DNA from: Caryophanales bacterium
GTDB taxonomy: Bacteria; Bacillota; Bacilli; Bacillales; Amphibacillaceae
DNA: 64,000 bases
Direction of reading: 5' to 3'
Assembly: GCA_026168805.1 (NCBI GenBank)
Contig: JAPFDS010000075.1
Location: forward strand, 62,001-126,000
The notes below the pieces were generated by a model. The model searched no databases. It was not told where the DNA came from and saw only the letters and a program-made list of their open reading frames with translations. Shown one piece after another: positions 7,891 through 18,117 of this stretch. The position numbers and the translations under genes were made by a program. Each line of letters starts with the position of its first letter. The first letter of the stretch is position 1.

Positions 7891-10683
7891 ATGGAATCGT
7901 ATGCTGTAATAGACTTAGAAGCAACTGGGCACGATGTTGAAGCCGGTGATAGCATCATAGATGTTGGGATCGTCATTATCGAAAATGATGAAATAACTAC
8001 TACTTACTCTACTTTATTAAAACCAAATGTAGATATACCTCCATTTATCGAACAGTTAACTGGCATTTCTAATAAAGACGTACAATGTGCACCAAACTTT
8101 CATGAAAAAGTGGATGAAATTATGGACATGGTTAGCGATCACACCATTATCGCTCATAATGTACCGTTCGATGTTGGGTTTTTAAACGATACACTTCTAT
8201 TAGAAAAACGACCAATACTGACAAATAATGTCATCGATACTGTAGAATTGTCTCGTATTTTATACCCAAAAGCTGCAGGATATAAACTAAATGAGTTGGC
8301 CCATTTTTTTAACTTACATCATGATGAACCTCATCGAGCGTTGTCAGATGCTTATGTAACAGCTGAATTATTTCTCATATGCAAAGAAAAACTACATGCA
8401 CTTCCATATGAAACACTTAGACATATGCTGCATTTAGAAAAACAATTGGAATCAGATTTACATACTATTTTATTTTCTTCTTTAAAAGAAAATCAATTTT
8501 CGATCAAGAACCATGATACGTATGTGTCTCATCGAGGAATGAGTTATAAACCAATTCATATCGAAAAAAAGCAACAACAAAAGTTACCTGCTTCATTTGG
8601 TGAAATTGTTGAATCTACATTTTCCAGTGCTGGTATTCTGGCTGAACAATTGGAAGAATATGAATATCGAGAAGGGCAATTTCAGATTGCAAATACGGTG
8701 TTTCATTCATTTGCGGAAGAAAAACATGCATTTATCGAAGCTGGTACTGGGATAGGAAAAACAATTGCCTATTTGGTACCTGCACTTTACCAAGCAATTT
8801 TAACAACTAAACCAGTCGTTATTAGTACATATACGACACAATTGCAGACGCAATTATTGGATGAACATATTCCATTATTGCAAAAGGCATTTCCAGCATC
8901 CTTTCAAGCAACGGTTATGAAAGGAAAGCAGCATTATTTAAGCATTGAACGATTTGCCCAAGACTTAGAGTACATGAATCATGATAATTATGATATAACG
9001 TTAACAAAAGCTATTTTACTTATATGGATTACAGAAACAAATACAGGAGATATTGATGAAATACAACTTCCTACAAGTGGCTATGCTTACTTTAGAAAGG
9101 TCAGCGCTTATGCAGAAAGTAAACAAAATGAAGAATTCGGATATATGTCCTATTACCAAAAGGCCAATGAACAAGTAAAACACTCTGATATCATTGTTAC
9201 CAATCATGCATTACTCAGTACACATATGAAAAATGACCATGTCTTACCTTCGTATGAATACGTAATTATTGATGAGGCTCACCATTTCGAGCGCGTTGTA
9301 GCAAAACAGTTTGGTACAGTATTAAATTATGTGTCGATCCAACATCTATTAACCCAACTGGAGTGTACATCTTTTAATACATGGACGTATCGATTATTCA
9401 AACATAAATATGCTCATTTGCTCCCCATAAATGAACAATCATGGGAGTATACCATTGAAGAAGCACAGTATGAAGTAGATATGTTTTTTAGATCGCTCTT
9501 TTCATTTGTCAGACATCAAAAGGGAAATAAAAGACTTTCGGATACCGGGCGACTTGAATATGTGCTTGGACAGACAACACAACTGTCTACTAGTGAAAAG
9601 AACATCCAGGAATTTGCGTTACGCACAAGCGGCATATTGATGGATGTTATTCGTAAGATGAAAGGATTATTGGATGTTGTACGTATCAATGATCGTGAGA
9701 ATGAAAAACTAACCAACGATATAAACCAGTCTATCATGGAACTTGAACATGTATGTGAAGATCTTACGTTTTTCTTTACAGTCCAAGAGGATCACAGTCA
9801 TATCAAATGGTTAGAAATAGAAATGTACGGGGCAAAGAATGCTGTACATCTATACTGTGAAAAAGCACAAATAGCAGACGACCTACATAATACATTTTTC
9901 AGCCAAAAGAAAAGCGTTGTTTTTACAAGTGCAACACTTTCCATGAGAAATTCATTTGACTACATACTGCACACATACGGATTACAGAAAAATGACGTAT
10001 ACACGTCTGCAATACCTTCTCCATTTAATTATAAGGAACAAGTCCAAATGTACGTGCCGAAAGATTTTCCAGCTGTTCACAAAGAAGCTGATAAAGCCGC
10101 ATTTATTGAGGCGACTGTAGAAGCTATTTTATCCCTTGCGACGGTAACAAATGGTCGAATGCTTGTGTTATTTACATCCTATGAAATGTTAAGAAATGCA
10201 TATCACTTGTTAAAAGAGTTCTCTGACTCCAATGGATATACAGTTATTGCACAAGGTGTATCGAGTGGAAGTCGAGCTCGATTAATTAAAAACTTTCAAG
10301 CAAATGAACGTTCGATTTTATTAGGGACAAGTTCATTTTGGGAAGGAATTGATATACCTGGTAATGATCTATCATGTATCGTTATAGCTCGGTTGCCATT
10401 TCAATCACCACAAACACCAGTGTATCAAGCAATCGAAAATCAATGTAAGCAAACAGGTGAAAACCCTTTTTATGATTATGCATTACCTCATGCCGTGCTC
10501 AGGTTTAAACAAGGATTTGGACGATTAATTCGTAATGAAACGGACCGAGGAATTATTTTTATTTGTGACGAACGCATTATGACTGCTTCTTATCGTTCTT
10601 ATTTTACTGAATCGATTCCTGAAGTCTCGTTCATACATGATTCGATGACGAACATTATCAATCATGCGGATCATTGGTTTTAA
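7891..10683 (+). CDS. dinG: DinG-family helicase with N-terminal 3'-5' exonuclease domain
   Basis: This 930-residue protein fuses a DEDDh exonuclease, as in DNA polymerase III epsilon, to an XPD/DinG-type superfamily 2 helicase, the usual Firmicute arrangement. The exonuclease motif VIDLEATG has Asp8 and Glu10. Helicase Walker A GTGIGKT is at 285-291 and the DEAH box at 461-464. The C-terminal helicase motif reads GFGRLIRNETDRG. No iron-sulphur cysteine cluster is evident, as expected for this subgroup. It likely acts in DNA repair and metabolism. AGGAGGTG precedes the ATG at 7891. The small ypmA gene found next in B. subtilis is missing. Confidence 0.95.
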   Translation: MESYAVIDLEATGHDVEAGDSIIDVGIVIIENDEITTTYSTLLKPNVDIPPFIEQLTGISNKDVQCAPNFHEKVDEIMDMVSDHTIIAHNVPFDVGFLNDTLLLEKRPILTNNVIDTVELSRILYPKAAGYKLNELAHFFNLHHDEPHRALSDAYVTAELFLICKEKLHALPYETLRHMLHLEKQLESDLHTILFSSLKENQFSIKNHDTYVSHRGMSYKPIHIEKKQQQKLPASFGEIVESTFSSAGILAEQLEEYEYREGQFQIANTVFHSFAEEKHAFIEAGTGIGKTIAYLVPALYQAILTTKPVVISTYTTQLQTQLLDEHIPLLQKAFPASFQATVMKGKQHYLSIERFAQDLEYMNHDNYDITLTKAILLIWITETNTGDIDEIQLPTSGYAYFRKVSAYAESKQNEEFGYMSYYQKANEQVKHSDIIVTNHALLSTHMKNDHVLPSYEYVIIDEAHHFERVVAKQFGTVLNYVSIQHLLTQLECTSFNTWTYRLFKHKYAHLLPINEQSWEYTIEEAQYEVDMFFRSLFSFVRHQKGNKRLSDTGRLEYVLGQTTQLSTSEKNIQEFALRTSGILMDVIRKMKGLLDVVRINDRENEKLTNDINQSIMELEHVCEDLTFFFTVQEDHSHIKWLEIEMYGAKNAVHLYCEKAQIADDLHNTFFSQKKSVVFTSATLSMRNSFDYILHTYGLQKNDVYTSAIPSPFNYKEQVQMYVPKDFPAVHKEADKAAFIEATVEAILSLATVTNGRMLVLFTSYEMLRNAYHLLKEFSDSNGYTVIAQGVSSGSRARLIKNFQANERSILLGTSSFWEGIDIPGNDLSCIVIARLPFQSPQTPVYQAIENQCKQTGENPFYDYALPHAVLRFKQGFGRLIRNETDRGIIFICDERIMTASYRSYFTESIPEVSFIHDSMTNIINHADHWF

Positions 10684-10803
10684 ATATATAAATGCTTGAA
10701 TGGAGTGTGCTTTGCTCACTAAATATAATAATTACTGGTATACTAAGAAAGGTATATGAGTTGAACCATGAATGGTAGTGGTTGAACGAATGAGGTGACA
10801 CCT

Positions 10804-11331
10804 ATGTATCAAACCCAATTGAAAAAAGAACGACCCCACTTGTTCAGATGGGGAGTACTCATTAGTGGATTAATTTTTATATTGTTGTTGTTAAGTGTCA
10901 TTTATCTGTACGTGAATGTCATGCAAGAAAAAACAAAAGGTTTCAATCAAGCAAAACAAACAGCTCTTGATGAAACAGAAATAGTTGAGGTTGAAGAAGT
11001 GCAAAGGTTTCATGGGGATGAGGCATATTTTGTCGTGTCTGGGTATGATACAAACAAACAACCGTTGTTTGTCTTTGTCCCATTTGAAGAAAAGCACTCC
11101 ATAATGACTGTTGACCAACCACAAACATACACAAAAGAAAGAGTAGAAAGTGATTGGAAAGAAAATTGCTCAACATGTTCGTTGACAGCTATTACCCCTG
11201 GAATCATTGAAGAAACAGCCGTTTGGGAGATTAATTATCGACCTAATAAAGACACACATATATATGAGTATATTACTATGGAAGACGGAGATTTATTAGA
11301 ACAACTTCGATTTAAAAAACATTTTAAATAG
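10804..11331 (+). CDS. ypmB: YpmB-like membrane-anchored protein (DUF5590)
   Basis: This 175-residue protein has one N-terminal membrane helix (about residues 17-38) and an extracytoplasmic PepSY-like/DUF5590 domain. It sits between dinG and aspB exactly as ypmB does in B. subtilis. Its function is unknown. The start is the ATG at 10804, six bases after GAGGTG, rather than the upstream GTG. It is followed after 21 bases by aspB, with which it probably shares a transcript. Confidence 0.88.
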   Translation: MYQTQLKKERPHLFRWGVLISGLIFILLLLSVIYLYVNVMQEKTKGFNQAKQTALDETEIVEVEEVQRFHGDEAYFVVSGYDTNKQPLFVFVPFEEKHSIMTVDQPQTYTKERVESDWKENCSTCSLTAITPGIIEETAVWEINYRPNKDTHIYEYITMEDGDLLEQLRFKKHFK

Positions 11332-11352
11332 AAAGAAAGGTTGTGCATACGA

Positions 11353-12537
11353 ATGAAGTTAAGTAAAAAAGTTCAAAACATTACACCGTCGTCAACGTTA
11401 GCAATATCAGCAAAAGCACAAGAACTAAAAAAACAAGGAAAAGATGTCATTGGTTTAGGAGTAGGAGAACCAGATTTTGATACCCCTGATTATATTATTG
11501 AAGCGGCTTATGAAGCGATGAAAACAGGAAAAACAAGATATACTCCTTCCTCAGGTGTTCCGGAATTAAAGGAAGCCATTGTTCAGAAGTTAGAACGTGA
11601 TAATAACTTATCGTACAAGCCGAGTGAAATTATTGTTACAACTGGTGCAAAGCATGCCTTATATACTGCCTTTGAAGCTGTATTAGAAGAAGGTGACGAA
11701 GTAATTATTCCGGCTCCATATTGGGTCAGTTACACAGAGCAAGTAAAATTAGCAGGTGGAACTCCAGTAATTGTGAATGCACTTGAAGAAAATCAGTTTA
11801 AATTATCACCACAGCAATTAGAGGATGCAATTACAGATCGTACACGTGCAATTGTCATTAATTCTCCGAGTAACCCTACTGGAATGATGTATACGAAAGA
11901 AGAATTGCAGAGTTTAGGTGATATTTGTTTAAAACACAATATCGCAATTATTTCAGATGAAATATATGAAAAGCTTATTTATACAGAAGATAAACATTAT
12001 TCCATCGCTCAAATTTCTGAAGAGCTTAAACAGATGACTATTGTTATAAATGGCGTCAGTAAATCTCATGCCATGACAGGTTGGAGAATTGGATATGCAG
12101 CTGGCCCAGAAAATGTTATTCAAGCAATGTCAAATCACGCATCACACGTTACATCCAATCCAACAACGATTGCGCAATATGCAGCGCTTGCCGCATATGA
12201 AACGAATGAAGATGCACTGAAAGAAATGAAAGTTGTATTCGCCGAACGCTTACACATATTATATGAAAAGCTGATTGCAATTCCAGGCATTACTTGTGAC
12301 AAACCTAAAGGAGCATTTTATTTATTTCCGAACGTTTCTGAAGCAGTAAAGCTAAATGGATTTGCAAGTACGGATGAATGGGTGACAGCACTTCTCGAAG
12401 AAGAAATGGTAGCACTTGTACCTGGTTCTGCATTTGGCGCACCTGATAACATTCGCTTATCGTACGCAACATCAACAGACTTACTAATTGAAGCTGCTAA
12501 GCGGATTGACCGCTTTGTAAATAAACACTTATCTTAA
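11353..12537 (+). CDS. aspB: Pyridoxal-phosphate aspartate aminotransferase
   Basis: AspB interconverts aspartate/2-oxoglutarate and oxaloacetate/glutamate. It is a 394-residue class I aminotransferase. The PLP Schiff-base lysine is Lys237 in [13 protein letters not shown]. The phosphate-binding segment SDEIYEKL and the substrate arginine region near the C terminus (NIRLSYA) are present. The ATG at 11353 gives the same N terminus as B. subtilis AspB. The preceding AAAGG is 12 bases away, slightly long. AsnS, which uses aspartate-derived asparagine, follows 14 bases later. Confidence 0.95.
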   Translation: MKLSKKVQNITPSSTLAISAKAQELKKQGKDVIGLGVGEPDFDTPDYIIEAAYEAMKTGKTRYTPSSGVPELKEAIVQKLERDNNLSYKPSEIIVTTGAKHALYTAFEAVLEEGDEVIIPAPYWVSYTEQVKLAGGTPVIVNALEENQFKLSPQQLEDAITDRTRAIVINSPSNPTGMMYTKEELQSLGDICLKHNIAIISDEIYEKLIYTEDKHYSIAQISEELKQMTIVINGVSKSHAMTGWRIGYAAGPENVIQAMSNHASHVTSNPTTIAQYAALAAYETNEDALKEMKVVFAERLHILYEKLIAIPGITCDKPKGAFYLFPNVSEAVKLNGFASTDEWVTALLEEEMVALVPGSAFGAPDNIRLSYATSTDLLIEAAKRIDRFVNKHLS

Positions 12538-12551
12538 CGGAGGTTTTACTA

Positions 12552-13844
12552 GTGAAAACAACAATCGCTGAAGTACATAAACATTTAAATGAAGAAGTAA
12601 CGATTGGAGCGTGGCTTGATAATAAACGTTCTAGTGGTAAAATAGCTTTCCTGCAATTACGTGATGGAACAGGTTTCATGCAAGGAGTGCTTGTAAAATC
12701 TGATGTAGAAGAAGACATATTTAATCGTGGGAAAAACATGACTCAAGAATCATCCATGTTTATTACTGGTACAATCGTCGAAGATAGTCGTTCTTCATTT
12801 GGATATGAAATGCAAGTGAAAGATATCGAACTCATTCAGGAAGCTGTTGATTATCCAATTACACCTAAAAAACATGGAACAGAGTTCTTAATGGACCATC
12901 GCCACTTATGGCTACGTTCGAAAAGACAATATGCCATCATGAAAATAAGAGACGAATTAATTCACGCAACATATAATTATTTTCATGAAAATGGATTCAT
13001 GAAAGTAGATCCACCAATTTTAACAGGGTCTTCTGCAGAAGGGACGACAGAACTTTTCCATACGCAATACTTCGATGAAGAAGCTTACCTTTCTCAAAGT
13101 GGTCAATTATACATGGAAGCCGCAGCACTGGCATTTAATAAAGTGTTCTCATTTGGCCCAACGTTCCGTGCTGAAAAATCAAAAACAAGAAGACATTTGA
13201 TTGAATTTTGGATGATTGAACCGGAGATGGCTTTTGTTGATCATGACGGCAGTTTAGAAGTTCAAGAAGAGTACGTCACATATATCGTTGAATCCGTACT
13301 AAAGAATTGTTCACTAGAACTTGAAATACTTGATAGGGACAGAGCTAAATTAGAAGCAATCAAGGCACCATTCCCAAGAATTTCTTATGATGATGCAATT
13401 GAACTGTTACATGAACAAGGATTTGACGATATTGAGTGGGGTGACGATTTTGGAGCACCTCATGAAACTGCAATTGCAGATCATTTTGAAAAACCAGTAT
13501 TTATTTTAAATTATCCAGCTGACATTAAAGCATTTTACATGAAGCCAGTTCCTGGAAGACCAGAAGTCGTTTTGTGTGCTGATCTAATTGCACCAGAAGG
13601 TTATGGAGAAATTATTGGTGGCTCGCAAAGAATTGATGACTTAGCACTTATGGAAGAGCGCTATAAAGAACACAATTTAACTGGAGAGGCGTATGAATGG
13701 TATTTAGAATTACGTAAATATGGAAGTATTCCACATTCAGGATTCGGTTTAGGTTTTGAACGTACAGTTGCTTGGATTGCAGGAGTAGACCACGTACGTG
13801 AAACAATTCCTTTCCCAAGATTACTTAATCGTTTGTATCCATAA
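12552..13844 (+). CDS. asnS: Asparaginyl-tRNA synthetase
   Basis: This class II aminoacyl-tRNA synthetase of 430 residues has an N-terminal OB-fold anticodon-binding domain ([22 protein letters not shown] near residue 18). Motif 2 is [16 protein letters not shown] and motif 3 is [13 protein letters not shown] near the C terminus. The start codon is GTG, supported by CGGAGG upstream and by alignment of the N terminus with B. subtilis AsnS. No T-box leader is present, since the gene sits 14 bases behind aspB. A perfect hairpin ends the unit. Confidence 0.96.
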   Translation: MKTTIAEVHKHLNEEVTIGAWLDNKRSSGKIAFLQLRDGTGFMQGVLVKSDVEEDIFNRGKNMTQESSMFITGTIVEDSRSSFGYEMQVKDIELIQEAVDYPITPKKHGTEFLMDHRHLWLRSKRQYAIMKIRDELIHATYNYFHENGFMKVDPPILTGSSAEGTTELFHTQYFDEEAYLSQSGQLYMEAAALAFNKVFSFGPTFRAEKSKTRRHLIEFWMIEPEMAFVDHDGSLEVQEEYVTYIVESVLKNCSLELEILDRDRAKLEAIKAPFPRISYDDAIELLHEQGFDDIEWGDDFGAPHETAIADHFEKPVFILNYPADIKAFYMKPVPGRPEVVLCADLIAPEGYGEIIGGSQRIDDLALMEERYKEHNLTGEAYEWYLELRKYGSIPHSGFGLGFERTVAWIAGVDHVRETIPFPRLLNRLYP

Positions 13845-13864
13845 AACAATTATCAAATACTTAA

Positions 13865-13895
13865 ATCCCTTGCAGTTCATGCAAGGGATGTTATT
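13865..13895 (+). terminator. Hairpin terminator after asnS
   Basis: A perfect 10-bp stem ATCCCTTGCA/TGCAAGGGAT with a 5-nt loop is followed by a short, interrupted T-rich stretch. Some readthrough into dnaD is possible. Confidence 0.75.
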
Positions 13896-13922
13896 TCATC
13901 AAGAGACGGGAGGTTATGAATT

Positions 13923-14615
13923 ATGCAAAAATATAACATAGAAAATATAGTATTAAATCAAACCTCTATACCTACAAAACTATTAACCTCATATAAGATG
14001 ATTGGTTTATCTGAAAATGAACTCGTAATTATATTGCATATTCATCGTTTTTTACAAGCTGGAGTTGAATTTCCAACACCTGCCCAATTATCAACATATA
14101 TGAATGCGTCTGAACATACATGTGCCCAGACATTGCGCTCACTTATTCAAAAAAACGTCCTTGAAATTATAGAAACGCGTACAAATAATGAAGCGTATAG
14201 TGAAACGTACAGCTTACAACCATTGTGGGAGAAATTATTCACAGAAGAGCCTTATGAAGTACGTACAGAAGAGGATATTAGCGAAACAAATGAGGGAACG
14301 TTGTTTGTCCTGTTTGAACAAGAGTTTGGACGACCTTTATCCCCATTTGAAATTGAAACAATTAGTATATGGTTAGATGAAGATCACATGAAACCAGCAC
14401 TTATTAAGGCAGCTTTACGTGAAGCAGTGCTAATTGGAACATTAAACTTCAAATATATTGATCGCATTTTACGTAATTGGAAACAACAAGGTGTACAATC
14501 TGTTGAACAAGCGCGAAATATTGGGAAGCATTTCAGAGAAAACCAAGAGCAGCAATATTCAACAGAAAAAAGAGACACTTCATTTTATTACAATTGGTTA
14601 GAAGAGGATGACTAG
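13923..14615 (+). CDS. dnaD: Primosomal protein DnaD
   Basis: DnaD works with DnaB and DnaI to load the replicative helicase at oriC and at restart sites in Firmicutes. The 230-residue protein has an N-terminal winged-helix oligomerisation domain and a C-terminal DDBH2 DNA-binding domain ending in the diagnostic YIDRILRNW motif. A long acidic linker (about residues 112-125) separates them. GGGAGG precedes the ATG. The nth gene starts 5 bases after its stop, as in B. subtilis. Confidence 0.95.
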   Translation: MQKYNIENIVLNQTSIPTKLLTSYKMIGLSENELVIILHIHRFLQAGVEFPTPAQLSTYMNASEHTCAQTLRSLIQKNVLEIIETRTNNEAYSETYSLQPLWEKLFTEEPYEVRTEEDISETNEGTLFVLFEQEFGRPLSPFEIETISIWLDEDHMKPALIKAALREAVLIGTLNFKYIDRILRNWKQQGVQSVEQARNIGKHFRENQEQQYSTEKRDTSFYYNWLEEDD

Positions 14616-14620
14616 ATTAC

Positions 14621-15274
14621 ATGTTAAATAAAGCTGAAATTCGACGTTGTTTAGATACATTTGCAGAAATGTTTCCAGATGCTGAATGTGAACTTGTGCA
14701 TAAGAATCCTTTTGAATTAGTCATTGCAGTTCTCTTATCTGCACAATGTACAGATGTATTAGTAAATAAAGTGACGAAAGAACTTTTTAAAAAGTATAAA
14801 ACCCCTGAAGACTATTTAGCTGTTTCATTGGAAGAATTGCAAGATGATATTCGTTCAATTGGGCTTTATCGAAATAAAGCTAAAAACATCCAAACACTCT
14901 GTCAAACGCTTATCGATGAATACAATGGGGAAGTGCCAAAAGAAAGAGATGAACTTATTAAATTAGCTGGAGTAGGCCGAAAAACAGCAAACGTTGTGAT
15001 GTCAGTTGCATTTGGTGAGCCAGCCATTGCAGTAGATACGCATGTTGAGAGAGTTGCCAAACGTTTAGCTTTTTGCAGGTGGAAAGATTCAGTGTTGGAA
15101 GTAGAGCGTACATTAATGAAAAAAGTTCCTGTCGATGAGTGGAGTGACACACATCATCGGATGATCTTTTTTGGTAGGTATCATTGCAAAGCTCGCAATC
15201 CTGAATGTGTAACATGTCCGCTTCTTGATATATGTAGAGAAGGAAAAAAGCGGATGAAAAAAGAACAAGCATAA
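14621..15274 (+). CDS. nth: Endonuclease III (DNA glycosylase/AP lyase)
   Basis: This enzyme removes oxidised pyrimidines and cleaves abasic sites. The helix-hairpin-helix LAGVGRKTANVV carries catalytic Lys121, and Asp139 follows in AVDTHVERV. The C-terminal [4Fe-4S] ligands Cys189, Cys196, Cys199 and Cys205 show the full C-x6-C-x2-C-x5-C spacing. The length, 217 residues, is normal. It is transcribed with dnaD and closed by a terminator shared with the convergent ponA. Confidence 0.96.
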   Translation: MLNKAEIRRCLDTFAEMFPDAECELVHKNPFELVIAVLLSAQCTDVLVNKVTKELFKKYKTPEDYLAVSLEELQDDIRSIGLYRNKAKNIQTLCQTLIDEYNGEVPKERDELIKLAGVGRKTANVVMSVAFGEPAIAVDTHVERVAKRLAFCRWKDSVLEVERTLMKKVPVDEWSDTHHRMIFFGRYHCKARNPECVTCPLLDICREGKKRMKKEQA

Positions 15275-15313
15275 AAAGAAGTTCGTTCCAAATTGTGGAA
15301 CGAACTTCTTTTT
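15273..15313. terminator. Bidirectional terminator between nth and ponA
   Basis: A perfect 18-bp stem runs from 15273-15290 to 15296-15313 with a 5-nt loop. It is flanked by A-runs and T-runs so that it can act in both directions. Confidence 0.93.
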
Positions 15314-18100
15314 TTAGTTGCTGGACTCATTAGATTCGTCTTCGTTTGTAGCATCTTCGGTATTTTCTTCAGGAGGTTCTTCATTTTCGTTATCTTCGTC
15401 TTCATTATCATCATCGTCATCATCTTCATCGTTTTCCTCTTCATTACCATCTTCAGGATCTTCACTTTCGTTATTATCTTCCTCAGATGGATCAATGGAG
15501 ATGGTTACCTCACTTGGAGCTCCTCGAGTTTCATTCTTTTTACCAATAGGTGTCACCGTAATGGTATACGTTGTTCCAGGTTGAACATTTGATATTTCGA
15601 GTTGTGTTCCTTTAACGGTTTGTACATTACCCGTAGGAGAGACCGAAACTTCAAAGGTTGCATCTGGTCCATCATAATTCCATTGAACATCAATCAATTG
15701 ATTGGATTCATTATACTGTACATCTAAATCTGTAATTGATGGAATATCTTCTTCGGTGTCTTCAATGGATACCGTCGTAGTGGCTGGTTCACTTTTCAGC
15801 GACGAATTATCTTGATCGACGACAACCACTTGAATCGTATACGTGGAACCTTCCTCTACATTTGAAATAGTAAAGTCACTATCATCTGTAGTAGACAGTT
15901 TTTCCATACCCTTACCATCTATATCCGCACTAACTTCAAATTCAACATCATTATCGTCATCATACGACCACGTGACTTCGATTTCATCATCGTCATCATC
16001 GTATGTTGCTTGTAAATTTGACACCGGGTCAAGTTTATCAAATTTTTCAGAGACACTTGACGGTTCTGTACCTTTTACAAACAATTCTTTAACGATGTTT
16101 TCATTCGGCGTATAATCACTCGCTAATGCAGCTGGATTGGATCCTTTTTCGACTGCAACTTCAACGACAGAAGAAGGACGCTCAAAATCTTTTGTTTCTT
16201 TACCACTTGAGATTTCAGTCATAATGTTTTTGAATAATTGTTTTGGAATATTTTTACCCGCTTGAGTTGGAATGACATCTCTGTCACCGTCTTCATCCTC
16301 GTATCCTCCAGCCCAAACAGAAATCGTATAATTCGTTGTATATCCTGCAAACCACGCATCTGGACTTCCTTTATCTCCTAAATTTGTTGTACCTGTTTTA
16401 CCTGCAACAGGTAATCCAGAGATATTTGCCCCAGTACCAGTACCTTCTCTTACAACTGATTTTAACATATCAGTTACCATATATGCTGTATAATCAGACA
16501 TGGCTGGTTCAGCGTCTGGACGTAAATCTACTACTGTACCATCTGGGAATTCAACCTTTTCTACTGCGTAAGGTTCATTATATATTCCTTCGTTACCAAA
16601 TGGTCGAAAAGCACCTGCTAGTTCAAGGGGAGTTACATCTGTATCTGTTCCTCCAATAACATCTCCTACAGTAATATCATCTTTAGGAAAGTTTATACCA
16701 AGTCCCTCAGCAAACTCTTTTGCATTATTAAGTCCTGTTTCCTCTGCTAATTTTACAGTAGGAACGTTTAAAGATTGCGTAAGAGCATATCTCGCTGACA
16801 TCCACCCTTGATATTTATTGTTCCAGTTATGAATAGGAGTAGAGTGTTCAGGTTCATACGGTTTATCATCATTTAATTGATGATATGTTGAGATTTTATC
16901 ATATTCGATTGCAGGACCATAAGAAAGAATAGGTTTAAAAGTCGATCCCGGTTGAAATCCTTCTCCTTGAATTGCATGATTATATTCATCATTCCCCGTA
17001 CTATTTCTTCTACCACCAATCGCACGAATAGCACCTGTTTGAGTATCTAATACAGTTAAACCAACTTGTAATTCATCATCTGGATAGGGGATTGGATTTT
17101 CTTCACTATCTGTTAGAACAAATTCAACGTGCTCCTGTGCATCATTGTCTAATGTTGTGTAAATTTTTAGACCGTCGGCGTACACGTCTACATCATCTAA
17201 CTTCGATTCGACTTCTCGAACAACTTGTTGTCTAAATGCTTCATAAGGAGATGATTTTGTTTTTGGTTCGTCTAAAACCGATTCAATATCGATTTCTCTT
17301 GCTTCATCCGCCTCTTCCTGTGTGATTTTCCCGTGACGCACCATTAATGTAAGAACCGTATCAACTCGTCCTTCCATCAGTTCAGGACTGTTGTATGGAT
17401 TGTAAGCAGTAGGGCGTTGTGGTAAACCAGCAAGCATTGCCGCTTCAATTAATGTTAAATCATGCAAATCTGTTTTCCCAAAATACTCTTCAGCGGCACT
17501 TGCGACTCCGTATGCACCACTACCATAGAAAATTTTATTTAAGTACATTTCCATGATTTCTTCTTTTGTGTATTTACGTTCTAGTTTCAGTGCAAGCCAT
17601 TGCTCTTGGACTTTTCGCTTGATCTTTTTCTCTTTATCATAAAATGAATTTTCCACGACTTGTTGGGTGATTGTACTTGCCCCTTGAGAACCAAAGCCAC
17701 CAGTAATATTCGCTTTTACAGCAGAAGCGATTCGTCGTAAGTCAATACCATTATGTTTGAAAAAGCGAGCGTCTTCGGTTGCTGTTACCGCATCAATGAG
17801 TACATCTGGTAAATCATCATACGTGATTTTCGTTCTTTTTGTTTCACCAAAGTCTCCAGCAAATTCTCCATCCATATTATAAAACTTAGACGAAAATGGG
17901 TCTTCCAGCTTTTCTGGATCAAGTGCTGGAGCTGTTGCTATATAGTAAGTAAATAATATACCTACACTTACCATGATTGCTGCAATCGCAATGAGTGAGA
18001 TATACATAATTTTCTTCCATACAGGTTTTTTATTGACTTTTTTAGTAGGTTTCTTTTTTTGATTTCGACGAGCCATTCTAGTTTGATTATTATCTGTCAT
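15314..18100 (-). CDS. ponA: Class A penicillin-binding protein 1 with two FN3 modules and acidic tail
   Basis: This bifunctional transglycosylase/transpeptidase makes and cross-links peptidoglycan at the cell surface. The 928-residue protein has a basic cytoplasmic start, a membrane helix at 31-54 and a GT51 domain with catalytic Glu109 (ATEDARFF). The transpeptidase domain has Ser386 in STFK, the SLN motif, and KTG at 568-570. Two fibronectin type III modules follow (roughly 700-865). The last 59 residues contain 35 Asp/Glu and no Lys/Arg. The ATG is preceded by CGGAGG. RecU lies 17 bases upstream, forming the recU-ponA operon known from Bacillus. Confidence 0.96.
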   Translation of the reverse strand: MTDNNQTRMARRNQKKKPTKKVNKKPVWKKIMYISLIAIAAIMVSVGILFTYYIATAPALDPEKLEDPFSSKFYNMDGEFAGDFGETKRTKITYDDLPDVLIDAVTATEDARFFKHNGIDLRRIASAVKANITGGFGSQGASTITQQVVENSFYDKEKKIKRKVQEQWLALKLERKYTKEEIMEMYLNKIFYGSGAYGVASAAEEYFGKTDLHDLTLIEAAMLAGLPQRPTAYNPYNSPELMEGRVDTVLTLMVRHGKITQEEADEAREIDIESVLDEPKTKSSPYEAFRQQVVREVESKLDDVDVYADGLKIYTTLDNDAQEHVEFVLTDSEENPIPYPDDELQVGLTVLDTQTGAIRAIGGRRNSTGNDEYNHAIQGEGFQPGSTFKPILSYGPAIEYDKISTYHQLNDDKPYEPEHSTPIHNWNNKYQGWMSARYALTQSLNVPTVKLAEETGLNNAKEFAEGLGINFPKDDITVGDVIGGTDTDVTPLELAGAFRPFGNEGIYNEPYAVEKVEFPDGTVVDLRPDAEPAMSDYTAYMVTDMLKSVVREGTGTGANISGLPVAGKTGTTNLGDKGSPDAWFAGYTTNYTISVWAGGYEDEDGDRDVIPTQAGKNIPKQLFKNIMTEISSGKETKDFERPSSVVEVAVEKGSNPAALASDYTPNENIVKELFVKGTEPSSVSEKFDKLDPVSNLQATYDDDDDEIEVTWSYDDDNDVEFEVSADIDGKGMEKLSTTDDSDFTISNVEEGSTYTIQVVVVDQDNSSLKSEPATTTVSIEDTEEDIPSITDLDVQYNESNQLIDVQWNYDGPDATFEVSVSPTGNVQTVKGTQLEISNVQPGTTYTITVTPIGKKNETRGAPSEVTISIDPSEEDNNESEDPEDGNEEENDEDDDDDDNEDEDNENEEPPEENTEDATNEDESNESSN

Positions 18101-18117
18101 CGTCTTGTTCCTCCGTT

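Noticed and set aside
11341-11353. Upstream TTG start for aspB
   Set aside because: It would add four residues not found in relatives and directly abuts the ribosome site. The ATG at 11353 matches the family.
13845-13922. Possible T-box or riboswitch around the asnS/dnaD junction
   Set aside because: Only a simple terminator hairpin is present. No T-box or other riboswitch core sequence was found here or before any amino-acid gene in the window.
15330-15500. Possible tandem DNA repeat or CRISPR-like array
   Set aside because: The repetition comes from GAT/GAA/GAC codons for Asp and Glu in PonA. There are no regular spacers.
15318-16115. Serine-rich open frames on the plus strand inside ponA
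   Set aside because: They are the antisense of Asp/Glu-rich and beta-strand codons of PonA, have no ribosome site and read as low-complexity serine runs.
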